DNA from: Acidiphilium rubrum
Lineage (GTDB): Bacteria > Pseudomonadota > Alphaproteobacteria > Acetobacterales > Acetobacteraceae
DNA length: 64,000 bases
Direction of reading: 5' to 3'
Assembly (NCBI RefSeq): GCF_900156265.1
Contig: NZ_FTNE01000014.1
Span: 1-64,000 of the forward strand
How positions within the stretch are numbered: position 1 is the stretch's first letter; the number at the start of each line of letters is the position of its first letter. Below, piece after piece: positions 36,802-45,828 of the stretch. The position numbers and the translations under genes are program-made. The notes under the pieces were generated by a model, which had not been told where the DNA came from, did no database searches, and was given only the letters and a program-made list of their open reading frames with translations.

Positions 36802-37243
36802 GCGACAGTCCACCAAGTTATCGATGCTTGTTTGTTGTGGATAACTCTGTGCGTAACTGAAACCCAACCTTGTACGGGCACGCGTTTCAAGACTCGCCTC
36901 CAATCCACCAATATTTTAGCAAAATGGTCACAACATATTGAATCATATGGTATTTCATCCCTCATATATGACACTGGCGTTACATACCTGTGAGCTAGCG
37001 GCCTGATTTTGTGCGATATTTTATCTGGTGGACAACTTTTTTCCTAACGCTTGAGGAAGCGCCCCAATTCGGCCACTCGCCGTCCCTGAAAGCACGGTCC
37101 ATTTCCGTCATCCCCGGTGTTTAACCACAATTTTTTGGCCTACCGATCTGGCGCCCGGTTGAAAGGCGTGATCGGTGCCAGTCGACACGCTTTCGCTTGG
37201 AGCGCTAAACGCTATGAGTTCCCTGACACAAAAGAGGCAATAC
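36802..37243. other. Divergent intergenic region, no gene seen
   Basis: This stretch between uvrC and the aminopeptidase gene is richer in A+T than its surroundings (36904-37050 especially). It holds no tRNA or conserved frame that I can see. The left 100 bases are open in the uvrC frame and could be coding if a TTG start at 36903 is used. It must contain promoters for both sides. Confidence 0.5.
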
Positions 37244-38632
37244 ATGAACGCTTCAACCATCGCTGTCGAAACCATAAGTCCGGAACCAGCAGTGTTGCCC
37301 ATATATCCCCTGCGTCCGTCCGAACTGCAAGATTTCCTCAAAACCTGCGATGGTCCCACCGCGGCGTTTATCACAGCGCAAGGCTTCACTGGCCAGGAGC
37401 GGAGGATTGTTCTGATACCTGGTCAAAACGGCATCGCCTGTGCCCTGCTTGGACTTGGAGACGATCACACGCATTTCACGTTCGGGATATTGAGCGAGGC
37501 CTTACCGTCCAACACGCGGTGGGGTTTGGTGTCCGGGAGTTACGACTCCGAGCAAGCCTTCCTGGCCATCGAACGAGGTGCGTATCGGTATAATCGTTTC
37601 AAACCACAGACACCAGGATTGGCGCACATCGTTATCCCCAACTCGCGTTCCAGGTCATCTGTTTTGGCAAAAGCGATCTATGAAGCACGTGACTTGATTA
37701 ACGCGCCTGCTAACATATTGGGCCCTGCGGAATTAGCAGACGCCGGCGCTAACCTTGCATCGCGCTTTAACGCCAAAATCGAGCGATTTACCGGTGATGC
37801 TTTAAACGATGGCTACCCGGCGTTGGCCGCCGTGGGCGCTGGATCGTCTCGGCAGTCGCAAATGTTACGATTTCAGTGGGGCGACAACAAGGACCTGCCG
37901 TTGATCTCGCTTTGCGGTAAAGGCGTCTGCTTTGATACCGGCGGGTACGACATCAAGCCAAGCGGCGCGATGCTTCGCATGAAAAAGGATATGGGGGGCG
38001 CCGCCATTGCACTCGGCGTCGCTCAGGCCGTGATGGCGCTGAACCTGCAGGTCCGCCTTGATGTCCGGATCGGTTGCGTAGAAAACAGCATATCCGGACA
38101 CGCAATGCGGCCGCTCGACGTCCTAAAAACGCGCGCCGGGCTGATGGTCGAGGTCGGCAACACGGACGCGGAAGGCCGCCTGGTGCTCGCAGATTTATTA
38201 ACTGATGCCGCTGCCGCCAAACCCGACTGGCTGATCGATTTCGCGACCCTTACCGGTGCCGCTCGCGTTGCTCTTGGCCCGGATATCCCCGCCCTGTTTT
38301 CCAACAGTGATCGTCTCGCCAACGCCCTGCTTGCGGGCGGCAACGCAGCACACGACCCGCTTTGGCGCCTTCCCCTTTGGTCCGGCTATGATTCGTGGCT
38401 CGACAGCAGCATCGCCGATTGCAACACGGTGGGTGCCAAACCGATGGCCGGTGCGATCGTTGCGGCCCTATTCCTCAACCGCTTTGTACCGAGGGATGTG
38501 TCGTGGGCACATATCGACACTTACGCATGGAACGACCAGAACCGGCCCGCGCGGCCAGAAGGCGGCGAAGCTCAATCACTTTTAGCAACGGTCTCGGCGA
38601 TTGAACGCCTCGGCGAAAAGGGCCGCGATTGA
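37244..38632 (+). CDS. Leucyl aminopeptidase family protein (M17)
   Basis: The 462-residue enzyme has a weakly conserved N-terminal domain and a C-terminal M17 catalytic domain. The metal-binding and active-site residues are visible in LCGKGVCFDTGGYDIKPSG, MKKDMGGAA and the signature NTDAEGRLVLADLL. It removes N-terminal residues from peptides using two metal ions. The ATG at 37244, seven bases after AGAGG, is preferred; in-frame upstream starts at 37175 (GTG) and 37214 lack such a site. Confidence 0.92.
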   Translation: MNASTIAVETISPEPAVLPIYPLRPSELQDFLKTCDGPTAAFITAQGFTGQERRIVLIPGQNGIACALLGLGDDHTHFTFGILSEALPSNTRWGLVSGSYDSEQAFLAIERGAYRYNRFKPQTPGLAHIVIPNSRSRSSVLAKAIYEARDLINAPANILGPAELADAGANLASRFNAKIERFTGDALNDGYPALAAVGAGSSRQSQMLRFQWGDNKDLPLISLCGKGVCFDTGGYDIKPSGAMLRMKKDMGGAAIALGVAQAVMALNLQVRLDVRIGCVENSISGHAMRPLDVLKTRAGLMVEVGNTDAEGRLVLADLLTDAAAAKPDWLIDFATLTGAARVALGPDIPALFSNSDRLANALLAGGNAAHDPLWRLPLWSGYDSWLDSSIADCNTVGAKPMAGAIVAALFLNRFVPRDVSWAHIDTYAWNDQNRPARPEGGEAQSLLATVSAIERLGEKGRD

Positions 38633-38759
38633 ATTATGCCAAAATCACGGCATGCGGCCTTGCAACGGTGTTGCAATGTTTTCATGTTTCGGTGTCTTGT
38701 TCTACCCTGTGAAGTCTCATAACTGTTGCAGGATCGATCGTTGTTGACCCGGCATGACG

Positions 38760-38807
38760 TCTTAATGCTCGGTGGTTAAGAAATGATCTTACGATACCAT
38801 ACGGTAT
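38760..38807 (+). promoter_or_regulatory. Inverted repeats upstream of the MarR gene
   Basis: TCTTAA-N10-TTAAGA (38760-38781) and ATACC-ATAC-GGTAT (38794-38807) lie 61-108 bases before the MarR start. MarR proteins usually bind such symmetric sites in their own promoter, so either may be an operator. No clear promoter hexamers were assigned. Confidence 0.3.
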
Positions 38808-38867
38808 GAGGCCGGTGAGCGGTCTTCGGAAATTTCCGCCGTTCGCAAATGAAGAGGAGTTTAACTC

Positions 38868-39257
38868 ATGGCAGCACAAATGACGTCAGATGACCTTGTT
38901 GGGGTCCTGCGCGATACGGTCGTCGCGTTGGTGAGGCGCGACGGCGTCGACCTCTCCGCGCGGCAACTTGGTGTCTTCCTAACATGCTATCTCAACGAAG
39001 GAGCGCACACCGTTCGCGGCCTGGCCCAGCAACTCAACGTGTCGAAACCGGCAATCACACGCGCCCTCGATCGCCTCTCCGACCTCGACTTGGCGCGCCG
39101 CAAAGTAGACCCCGCTGATCGTCGCAGCGTCCTGGTGCAACGCACAACGAAAGGGTCGGCATTTCTCAGGGAAATCCGCTCGGTCATGGGTGAGTTGATC
39201 GCGGCCGGCCGTGCGCCCGTCGATGTGGCACCACGCCGGTCTGCGGTAGCTGGTTGA
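38868..39257 (+). CDS. MarR-family transcriptional regulator
   Basis: The 129-residue protein has the winged helix-turn-helix of MarR proteins: TVRGLAQQLNVSKPAITRAL as recognition region, then DLDLARRKVDPADRRSVLVQ as the wing with the conserved DxRS. It lacks a long C-terminal dimerisation helix. AAGAGGAG precedes the ATG. It overlaps the in-frame extension of lolA but not the preferred lolA start. Ligand and targets are unknown. Confidence 0.88.
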   Translation: MAAQMTSDDLVGVLRDTVVALVRRDGVDLSARQLGVFLTCYLNEGAHTVRGLAQQLNVSKPAITRALDRLSDLDLARRKVDPADRRSVLVQRTTKGSAFLREIRSVMGELIAAGRAPVDVAPRRSAVAG

Positions 39258-39295
39258 GTTCGAATGGTCATCATTACGGTGCAATTTTGACGACC

Positions 39296-39910
39296 ATGTT
39301 GCGAATCGCGTTCGTCGCACTGGGCCTCGTGTTGGGCGCGGGTCCAGTGTATTCGGCAGCCACGCCGACGCCTTCTGGCGCAAATAGCGCTGTATTGACC
39401 AAGGTCGCCGACTATCTGAATGGCTTGAAAACGATAACTGCGAAATTTATGCAAGTCGGACCCGATGGCTCTGTTCGCACCGGTCAGGCGATTGTCCAAC
39501 GGCCCGGAAAGATGCGGTTTCAGTATGACAAGCCGAATGCTCAGTTGCTTGTCGCGGGATTCGGGCTGCTCGTCTACCACGATCCGCAACTCGATCAAAC
39601 GACAAATATCCCGCTTGCCTCCACCCCACTCGGGATCCTGCTCGATAAGACCGTTCGCTTGTCCGGTAAGGTGACGGTGACGAAAGTATCGCAGCCACCG
39701 GGTGAGGTGCAGGTAAGTCTGATCAGAACCGGCAAAGCACAGCAGGGTCATATCACGCTGATATTCTCCACCGACCCGATGGAACTGCGTCAATGGCGCG
39801 TCACCGATACTCAGGGCCAACTAACCCAGGTTACTCTCTACGATCTGCATTCCGCCAAGCCGTTCCCAAATAAAGACTTTGAATATATTCAAGGCATCAC
39901 ACCAAACTAG
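39296..39910 (+). CDS. lolA: Outer-membrane lipoprotein carrier protein LolA
   Basis: The 204-residue protein starts with a signal peptide MLRIAFVALGLVLGAGPVYS. The mature part fits LolA: LNGLKTITAKFMQVGPDG, GKMRFQYDKPNAQLLVA and DPMELRQWRVTDTQGQLTQV. It carries lipoproteins across the periplasm from LolCDE to the outer membrane. A longer frame to 39254 would hide the signal peptide behind 14 residues, so 39296 is used. Confidence 0.92.
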   Translation: MLRIAFVALGLVLGAGPVYSAATPTPSGANSAVLTKVADYLNGLKTITAKFMQVGPDGSVRTGQAIVQRPGKMRFQYDKPNAQLLVAGFGLLVYHDPQLDQTTNIPLASTPLGILLDKTVRLSGKVTVTKVSQPPGEVQVSLIRTGKAQQGHITLIFSTDPMELRQWRVTDTQGQLTQVTLYDLHSAKPFPNKDFEYIQGITPN

Positions 39911-39979
39911 CATGTGGCGCATTCCTGACTGCCGCGGTGTGGGTGGTGACACGCCGCGTGAAATTTGGGAGTAGTCAGC

Positions 39980-40732
39980 ATGGCTGTCAGGTATCCAAAA
40001 CTGATTGGTATTTCTTGTTGTCAGAAGGCCTTCGGGGTTTTCGGGATGGTCAATCATGCTGCGTCCGATACGTATGTCCGCGCTGTGGATCAGGTGGTTG
40101 GCGCGGTACCGATCTTGATTCCCGCGAATGGAAAATGCGCCGACGTGTCGACCCTGCTCGACCGGCTGGATGGTCTTATCCTGACCGGTAGCCGCAGCAA
40201 CGTAGCGGCAGAGTTCTACGGCGGGCCACCGCAGATCTCCGATGACGCTCCGGAGGATCCCGCCCGCGATCAGGTCACGTTGCCGCTCGTTCGCGGCGCG
40301 ATCGAGCGCGGCCTCCCGGTGTTAGCAATTTGCCGCGGTTTGCAAGAGTTAAACGTCGCTCTGGGGGGTACCCTGCATCAGCGCCTGCAAGAAATGCCGG
40401 GCAAAATAGATCATTCTACGCCCATGCAGGCGCATGGGCCTGTTCGCGTCGGAAAAGCACATTTTATCGCAATCAGACCAGGAGGTGTGCTCGATACTAT
40501 CGTCCAAAGCACGCGTCTGGCCGTCAACTCGCTGCACAATCAGGGCATTCAACGGATGGCGCGGGGATTGCTCGTAGAGGCTCGCGCGATCGATGGCACG
40601 ATCGAGGCAATTTCGGGAACCGGCCGAGGGTACCTGCTCGGCGTACAATGGCACCCGGAGTACGACTTTGATCGCGATATCGCCTCGCAACGTGTTTTTG
40701 AGAGCTTTGGTGCCGCGGTACGGGGTGTTTAA
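39980..40732 (+). CDS. Gamma-glutamyl-gamma-aminobutyrate hydrolase family protein
   Basis: The 250-residue class I glutamine-amidotransferase-fold protein (peptidase C26) has the nucleophile in LAICRGLQELNVALGG and the His/Glu in GVQWHPEYD. Relatives split gamma-glutamyl-GABA in putrescine breakdown (PuuD). No other putrescine genes lie nearby, so the substrate is open. GGGAG lies before the ATG at 39980. Confidence 0.9.
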   Translation: MAVRYPKLIGISCCQKAFGVFGMVNHAASDTYVRAVDQVVGAVPILIPANGKCADVSTLLDRLDGLILTGSRSNVAAEFYGGPPQISDDAPEDPARDQVTLPLVRGAIERGLPVLAICRGLQELNVALGGTLHQRLQEMPGKIDHSTPMQAHGPVRVGKAHFIAIRPGGVLDTIVQSTRLAVNSLHNQGIQRMARGLLVEARAIDGTIEAISGTGRGYLLGVQWHPEYDFDRDIASQRVFESFGAAVRGV

Positions 40733-40767
40733 GGCACGCACCAGAACAATATTTCGGGGGATTTTAC

Positions 40768-41451
40768 ATGTCGGACTGGGTTATCGATCCAAGCGCATTG
40801 CCGAGCGTCCCTGTCGCCGGCGGCGGCAAGTTTCCGGTGCGGCGGATTTTTTGTGTTGGGCGTAACTATGCCGCACACGCGCGCGAGATGGGCGCAGACC
40901 CCGACCGCGAGCCTCCATTCTTTTTTTCCAAACCAGCCGACGCGGTTATTTCGTCCGATCACGTGCCATTTCCAACTGCAACACGGTCGCTGCATTTCGA
41001 GATGGAACTGGTGGTCGCAATCGGGCGAGCGGGCGAAGCCATCGCGGCAAGTGAAGCACTTGGCCACGTTTACGGCTATGCCGCCGGGGTTGATCTGACA
41101 CGGCGCGACCTGCAGGACGAGGCTAAATCGCTAAGACGCCCTTGGGATATGAGCAAGGGCTTTGATGCATCGGCTCCAATCGGCCTGATCTCGCCCGCTG
41201 CGACGGCCGGACACCCGTCGCGTGGTCAGATCACGCTGTCGGTTGATGGCGTCACCAAACAAACCGGCGATCTCGCCGACATGATCTGGCCAGTGCCAGA
41301 CATTATCGTCTTTTTATCCAATCTGGTTGCGCTGATGCCCGGCGATCTGATTTTTACCGGCACGCCGGACGGTGTCGGCGCTGTTGAGCGCGGCAGTCGT
41401 ATTCATGGATCCGTCGAAGGTGTCGGCGCGGTATCGTTCGAACTGGTATGA
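40768..41451 (+). CDS. Fumarylacetoacetate hydrolase family protein
   Basis: The 227-residue FAH-fold protein has FCVGRNYAAHAREMG and metal ligands in LHFEMELVVAIG (two Glu), plus YAAGVDLTRRDLQ and GDLIFTGTPDGVG. Family members act on acylpyruvates, oxaloacetate or aromatic ring-cleavage products; GRNY plus short length suggests the FAHD1/acylpyruvase-type subgroup. It overlaps the xthA start (ATGA). Confidence 0.9.
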   Translation: MSDWVIDPSALPSVPVAGGGKFPVRRIFCVGRNYAAHAREMGADPDREPPFFFSKPADAVISSDHVPFPTATRSLHFEMELVVAIGRAGEAIAASEALGHVYGYAAGVDLTRRDLQDEAKSLRRPWDMSKGFDASAPIGLISPAATAGHPSRGQITLSVDGVTKQTGDLADMIWPVPDIIVFLSNLVALMPGDLIFTGTPDGVGAVERGSRIHGSVEGVGAVSFELV

Positions 41452-42254
41452 CCAAGACGCTGACCGTTGCAACCTGGAACATTAACTCGGTCCGTTTGCG
41501 GCAGGACCTGCTTACGACGCTGATGACCGATGGCGCGCCGGATATTTTGTGTCTCCAGGAAACCAAGGCACCGGATCCCCTGTTCCCTTCCGATCTGGGT
41601 AGCCGACTGGGACTACCCCACGTCCTGACGCGCGGGATGAAAGGGTATAACGGCGTCGCCATTCTATCGCGGCTCGAACTGCAACTCATCGAGGCAATGC
41701 CAGATTGGTGTGGCAAATCCGATTGCCGCCACATAGCCGCCAATGCACTCACCGGCGATCATCCGATAACGGTCCACAATTTCTACATACCCGCCGGCGG
41801 TGACATCCCCGACCGGGAGGCAAATCCAAAATACGGGCACAAACTCGATTTCATCGCAGAGGCGAAAGCACATTTCGCGTCCAACCCACCTATGCGGACC
41901 GTTCTTGTGGGCGATCTGAATATCGCACCGCTTGAGAATGACGTGTGGAACCACAGACAACTTCTTGGCGTCGTCAGCCACACACCCGCGGAAACCTCCG
42001 GCCTCGACGAATGGCGTGAGCAGGGTTTCATCGACGCAATCCGCTACTTTGTGCCACACGACCAGAAACTTTACACATGGTGGTCGTACCGCAACCGCGA
42101 CTGGCGCGCTTCGAACCGAGGTCGGAGACTTGATCACATCTGGGTGTCGCGCGATCTCGAGACATGCTTGTCCCGCCACCGCATTCTGAGTGACGCACGC
42201 GACTGGCCGCGCGGCTCAGATCACGTCCCCGTCGTCCTCACGCTGGCAATATAG
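41448..42254 (+). CDS. xthA: Exodeoxyribonuclease III
   Basis: The 268-residue AP endonuclease has ATWNINSVRLR, LCLQETKAPD (catalytic Glu), VLVGDLNIAP and the C-terminal RRLDHIWVS and SDHVPVVLTL. It cuts DNA at abasic sites and has 3'-5' exonuclease activity. The 3' end overlaps the end of the hpnG-like gene on the other strand by 39 bases. Confidence 0.94.
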   Translation: MTKTLTVATWNINSVRLRQDLLTTLMTDGAPDILCLQETKAPDPLFPSDLGSRLGLPHVLTRGMKGYNGVAILSRLELQLIEAMPDWCGKSDCRHIAANALTGDHPITVHNFYIPAGGDIPDREANPKYGHKLDFIAEAKAHFASNPPMRTVLVGDLNIAPLENDVWNHRQLLGVVSHTPAETSGLDEWREQGFIDAIRYFVPHDQKLYTWWSYRNRDWRASNRGRRLDHIWVSRDLETCLSRHRILSDARDWPRGSDHVPVVLTLAI

Positions 42255-42869
42255 AGCAGCTTGCCGTGACAAGGTACGCCTGGCTGCCGACGCATCGCGG
42301 GCCAATCGGATCAGGTCCACGATTTGTCCTGGACGACGCATAACGCTGGCGATCACGCGGGAGATCACAATCCGCCCTCGATCGTCCAATGCCACAAGGC
42401 TGGCCGGCGGCAACGCCCGATCAGCAGGATCGGCGATTGCACGCATCGCAGCAAAAGGTATCTGGCGAAGTGCGGCGACTCGCGCCACACCGACTGACTC
42501 AAGGTCCACCGCAGCCGCGGCGGTCGTTTCGTATAGTACGGCTTTCTCAGCGCTTGTTATGGCAACGGCATCCGCGCCGGTCAGTCGCTCGACCGTCGCT
42601 CCGCCCATATGGCGTACGAGTTCCGGGTCGCAGCGATAGCGTGTCTGTCCCGATACGATCCAGTTCGGAATCAGAAGTGAGCCCGGTCGCAAGCCAGGAT
42701 CAAGCCCGCCTGCCAGTCCGAAACTGACAAGAATCGTCGCCCCGCGCGCGATAGCCCGTAGGGCCGCCTGCTGAGCACCCCCGGGTGTGCCGCCGCCGGC
42801 TTCGACCAACACATTAAACCTGGTAAGCAACCGCGCCTCGGCGCTTAGCCCGGTGACAAAGCCGATCAA
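42216..42869 (-). CDS. hpnG: Phosphorylase-superfamily protein, HpnG-like
   Basis: The 217-residue nucleoside-phosphorylase-fold protein has VSFGLAGGLDPGLRPGSLL and VDLESVGVARVAA. This matches the short phosphorylases linked to hopanoid synthesis (HpnG, which removes adenine from adenosylhopane). No other hopanoid gene lies in the window, so the name is tentative, and an MTA/SAH nucleosidase-like role is possible. The start codon appears to be TTG at 42869. Confidence 0.65.
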   Translation of the reverse strand: MIGFVTGLSAEARLLTRFNVLVEAGGGTPGGAQQAALRAIARGATILVSFGLAGGLDPGLRPGSLLIPNWIVSGQTRYRCDPELVRHMGGATVERLTGADAVAITSAEKAVLYETTAAAAVDLESVGVARVAALRQIPFAAMRAIADPADRALPPASLVALDDRGRIVISRVIASVMRRPGQIVDLIRLARDASAARRTLSRQAALYCQREDDGDVI

Positions 42870-42888
42870 ACGACGAAACCCAGTCGCT

Positions 42889-43428
42889 TCACTTCGGACT
42901 GAGAACCATCACCATCTGGCGATTCTCCATCTTCGGCATCTGCTCAACCTTGGTTTCGGTTTCCATGTCGATCTTGATTCGCTCCAGAACCTTCACGCCA
43001 AGCTCCTGATGGGCCATCTCGCGACCACGGAACCGCAATGTAACCTTGACCTTGTCGCCCTCGCCGATAAAGCTTTTCATCGCTCGCAACTTCACCTGAT
43101 AGTCGTTTTCATCGATGTTCGGGCGGACCTTGATCTCCTTGATCTCGATGACTTTCTGCTTCTTACGCGCCTCATTTTTCTTTTTTTGCTGCTCGTATTT
43201 GAACTTGCCATAATCGAGCAATTTGCAGACCGGTGGATCGGCATTCGGGCTGATCTCGACCAGATCGAGCCCCACTTCCGTGGCGCGACGCTGGGCTTCC
43301 CGGGTTGTCAAAACACCCATCATTTCGCCGTCCTGGTCGATCAATCGAACCTGGGGCACACGGATATCTTCATTGACGCGCGGCCCTTCGCGGCTTGGCG
43401 GGGTCGGCGGAGCAGGTAGTCTGGCTAT
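42889..43428 (-). CDS. infC: Translation initiation factor IF-3 (ATA start)
   Basis: The 179-residue IF-3 has the N-domain ([19 protein letters not shown]), a basic linker [15 protein letters not shown] and the C-domain [19 protein letters not shown]. The first ATG/GTG in frame (43359) would cut off the first 23 residues, including the conserved RVNEDIR. An ATA codon at 43428, preceded by AGGAG six bases upstream, gives the full normal length. infC genes are known to use rare starts such as ATT, which IF-3 itself discriminates against, giving self-regulation. The usual neighbours rpmI and rplT are not present. Confidence 0.93.
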   Translation of the reverse strand: MARLPAPPTPPSREGPRVNEDIRVPQVRLIDQDGEMMGVLTTREAQRRATEVGLDLVEISPNADPPVCKLLDYGKFKYEQQKKKNEARKKQKVIEIKEIKVRPNIDENDYQVKLRAMKSFIGEGDKVKVTLRFRGREMAHQELGVKVLERIKIDMETETKVEQMPKMENRQMVMVLSPK

Positions 43429-43521
43429 GTCGGTCTCCTGTCGTGGTGACGAAATAAATTTGTCTTATGATGCCTCTAGACGATATCGGTCGATTGAAGC
43501 AACAGAACAAGGCACGCATCG

Positions 43522-44292
43522 TCATTGCTGGTCGGCAAATGGATCCTCCGGATACCGGACACGCATCAATGTCAGCCCCCCCGCAGGCGCCGTCGGGCCT
43601 GCTGCGGCGCGGTTTCGCGCTAACAGCACGTCGGTCACCCGGGCTGCCGACCAGTGCCCGGTTCCGACTAACTTCAAAGTGCCCACAAAATTCCGAACCT
43701 GGTGGTGCAAGAAACTGCGAGCGGCCACATCTATAATGACCCTGTCTTCAAAACGGCTGATGTTCAGGCGATCGACGGTTCGTACCGGAGAAGCCGCCTG
43801 GCACGCCAACGCACGAAAACTGGTAAAATCATGCCGCCCGACAAGGACATCGGCAGCCTGTTGCATCGCGACGATATCAAGCGGATCTCGTACATGCCAG
43901 ACAAACCCGGCGACCAGCGCCGGTCGCGCGGGCCGGTTCAAAATTACGTAGCGGTAGGACCGCTCGATCGCCGAGAAACGTGGACTCCACGCCGGGTCGC
44001 CGACCACGCTGGCGGCGAGGACCACGACCGCGTGGGGTTGCATATGAAAATTCAGCCCATTGCGCACCGCATGGACGTTAAACCGATCAGGCAGATCGAC
44101 CAGGACAACCTGACCCGCCGCGTGCACGCCGGAATCGGTTCGGCCCGCCGCGACGCTCGGTGCCACAGGGCCACCGCTCAAACGAGCCGCCGCCTGCTCC
44201 ACAATTTGTTGTACCGAGACGCCGTTTACCTGTCGCTGCCATCCGACGAACGCACGGCCGTCATACTCGAGTTTAAGGGCGAACAGTGTCAC
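43522..44292 (-). CDS. truA: tRNA pseudouridine(38-40) synthase
   Basis: The 256-residue TruA has LEYDGRAFVGWQRQ, the catalytic AAGRTDSGVHAAGQV, and RSFLHHQVRNFVGTL. It modifies positions 38-40 in tRNA anticodon arms. The start is GTG, overlapping the fmt stop (GTGA), so def-fmt-truA form one coupled unit. Confidence 0.96.
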   Translation of the reverse strand: MTLFALKLEYDGRAFVGWQRQVNGVSVQQIVEQAAARLSGGPVAPSVAAGRTDSGVHAAGQVVLVDLPDRFNVHAVRNGLNFHMQPHAVVVLAASVVGDPAWSPRFSAIERSYRYVILNRPARPALVAGFVWHVRDPLDIVAMQQAADVLVGRHDFTSFRALACQAASPVRTVDRLNISRFEDRVIIDVAARSFLHHQVRNFVGTLKLVGTGHWSAARVTDVLLARNRAAAGPTAPAGGLTLMRVRYPEDPFADQQ

Positions 44293-45191
44293 CCTAATCT
44301 TGTCCCGATCGGAACATCGTGGCCGCGCAGAAAGGCCGCCCCGTCCATTGTGGCACCGCCAGCCCGTTTGATGCGCGTCAACCGCAGGGCCCGATCGCCA
44401 CAGGCGATGGTGAAATTATCATCCAGAACGACTCCGGGCTCGCCGCCAGCATCGACAATCTCCGCCGTGACAATTTTCAACACCTCGCCACCGAGGATAG
44501 TTTCCGTGCCTGGCCAAGGCGTGAACGCCCTGATCCGGCGTTCGATTTCGCCGGCAGGTCGGCTCCAGTCGACCACCGAATCGACCTTCGACAGCTTGGG
44601 CGCATAGGTGCCGTCCTCCGGCTGCGGGGTACGCGGCCACTCTCCGGAGAGGGCCAGCAGGATCATTCGGCCGCCAATCTCCGACAATCTATCATGGAGA
44701 GTTGCCGAGGTGTCGTCCGGGCCGATCGGCACCGACTCGGCAAACAAGGCCGGACCGGTGTCCAATCCGGCATCCATCTGCATGATGGTGATGCCGGTCT
44801 CGCTATCGCCTGCCAGAATCGCGGCCTGGATCGGCGCCGCGCCGCGCCATCGCGGCAACAGGCTGGCGTGAATGTTCAGGCATCCACGTCGCGGCGCATG
44901 CAGAAGTGCGGCCGGAAGAATCAGCCCGTACGCAACGACCACGCCGTAATCGAGGCCGAGCGATCGCAAATGATCTTCTTCTTCGGTGTTGCCGCGCAGT
45001 CGCTGCGGCGTACGAACCGGAAGTCCCAACTCATCAGCGACCTGATGAACCGCGCATCGCGTCACCCGTTGGCCGCGGCCTGCCGGCTTGGGGCGCTGGC
45101 AGTAAACGGCTGCGACCTCGTGCCCGGCAGAACACAAAGCCCGCAGGGCGGGCACTGCGAACGCCGGCGACCCCATGAAGACCAGTCGCAT
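44289..45191 (-). CDS. fmt: Methionyl-tRNA formyltransferase
   Basis: The 300-residue enzyme formylates initiator Met-tRNA with 10-formyl-tetrahydrofolate. It has MRLVFMGSPAFAVPAL, LNIHASLLPRWRGAAPIQ and IMQMDAGLDTGPAL, then a C-terminal domain. It overlaps def by one base (TGATG) upstream and truA downstream. With def it forms the usual formylation/deformylation pair. Confidence 0.97.
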   Translation of the reverse strand: MRLVFMGSPAFAVPALRALCSAGHEVAAVYCQRPKPAGRGQRVTRCAVHQVADELGLPVRTPQRLRGNTEEEDHLRSLGLDYGVVVAYGLILPAALLHAPRRGCLNIHASLLPRWRGAAPIQAAILAGDSETGITIMQMDAGLDTGPALFAESVPIGPDDTSATLHDRLSEIGGRMILLALSGEWPRTPQPEDGTYAPKLSKVDSVVDWSRPAGEIERRIRAFTPWPGTETILGGEVLKIVTAEIVDAGGEPGVVLDDNFTIACGDRALRLTRIKRAGGATMDGAAFLRGHDVPIGTRLG

Positions 45192-45751
45192 CAGCGGACC
45201 GGCTTTACCGCGCTGAGCTTGTCACGTTGCTCCTTCGCGAGTTTGCGCAGCAGGATGTTACGCTTCAGTGCCGACAGATGATCAACGAACAGAACGCCAT
45301 CCAGATGGTCGATTTCGTGCTGAATACAGGCGGCAAGTAATCCATCCGCCTCGACGCTCTCCCGCTTGCCGGTCACGCTCTCGAACGCCACGACAAGTTC
45401 GGCCGGTCGCGTGACATCGGCATACTGCCCTGGCAGCGACAAACACCCCTCTTCGCGCGAGACCAATTGATGGCTGACCCGCATGATCTCAGGATTGATC
45501 ATCACCATCGGCGCAGGTGCACCATCCGGTGCCAGATCGATGACGACCAACCTGAGCGAGACGCCGATCTGCGGCGCGGCAAGCCCAATTCCCGGGGCCT
45601 TATACATGACGCCCAGCATGGTTTCCGCCAGCCGAGCCACATTGGTGCGATCATCGGTGCCGATGCGACGCGCCTTCACCCGCAACCGCTTATCCGGCAC
45701 GATTAATATCTCAGGCAGTGCCCCTAGCGGCAGGTCGATCGCATCACTCAT
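45191..45751 (-). CDS. def: Peptide deformylase
   Basis: The 186-residue metalloenzyme has all three motifs: GIGLAAPQIG, EEGCLSLPG (metal Cys) and QHEIDHLDGVLFVDH (HExxH). It removes the formyl group from new proteins. It heads the def-fmt-truA unit and is divergent from the small heat-shock gene. Confidence 0.97.
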   Translation of the reverse strand: MSDAIDLPLGALPEILIVPDKRLRVKARRIGTDDRTNVARLAETMLGVMYKAPGIGLAAPQIGVSLRLVVIDLAPDGAPAPMVMINPEIMRVSHQLVSREEGCLSLPGQYADVTRPAELVVAFESVTGKRESVEADGLLAACIQHEIDHLDGVLFVDHLSALKRNILLRKLAKEQRDKLSAVKPVR

Positions 45752-45792
45752 GCGCGCGATTTACCCCTGCCCCGCGCTGCGATCAATCGCCG

Positions 45793-45821
45793 CTTGCAAA
45801 ATCTGCCAAATATGCCCAATT
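45793..45821 (+). promoter_or_regulatory. Candidate RpoH (sigma-32) promoter of hsp20
   Basis: CTTGCAA (45793-45799), 15 bases, then CCCAATT (45815-45821) closely resembles the heat-shock consensus CTTGAAA/CCCATNT. It points towards the Hsp20 gene and would give a leader of about 50 bases. Confidence 0.6.
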
Positions 45822-45828
45822 CTCGAAA

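Noticed and set aside
44319-45281. 320-residue plus-strand ORF opposite fmt and def
   Set aside because: Antisense to two conserved coupled genes; no motif seen.
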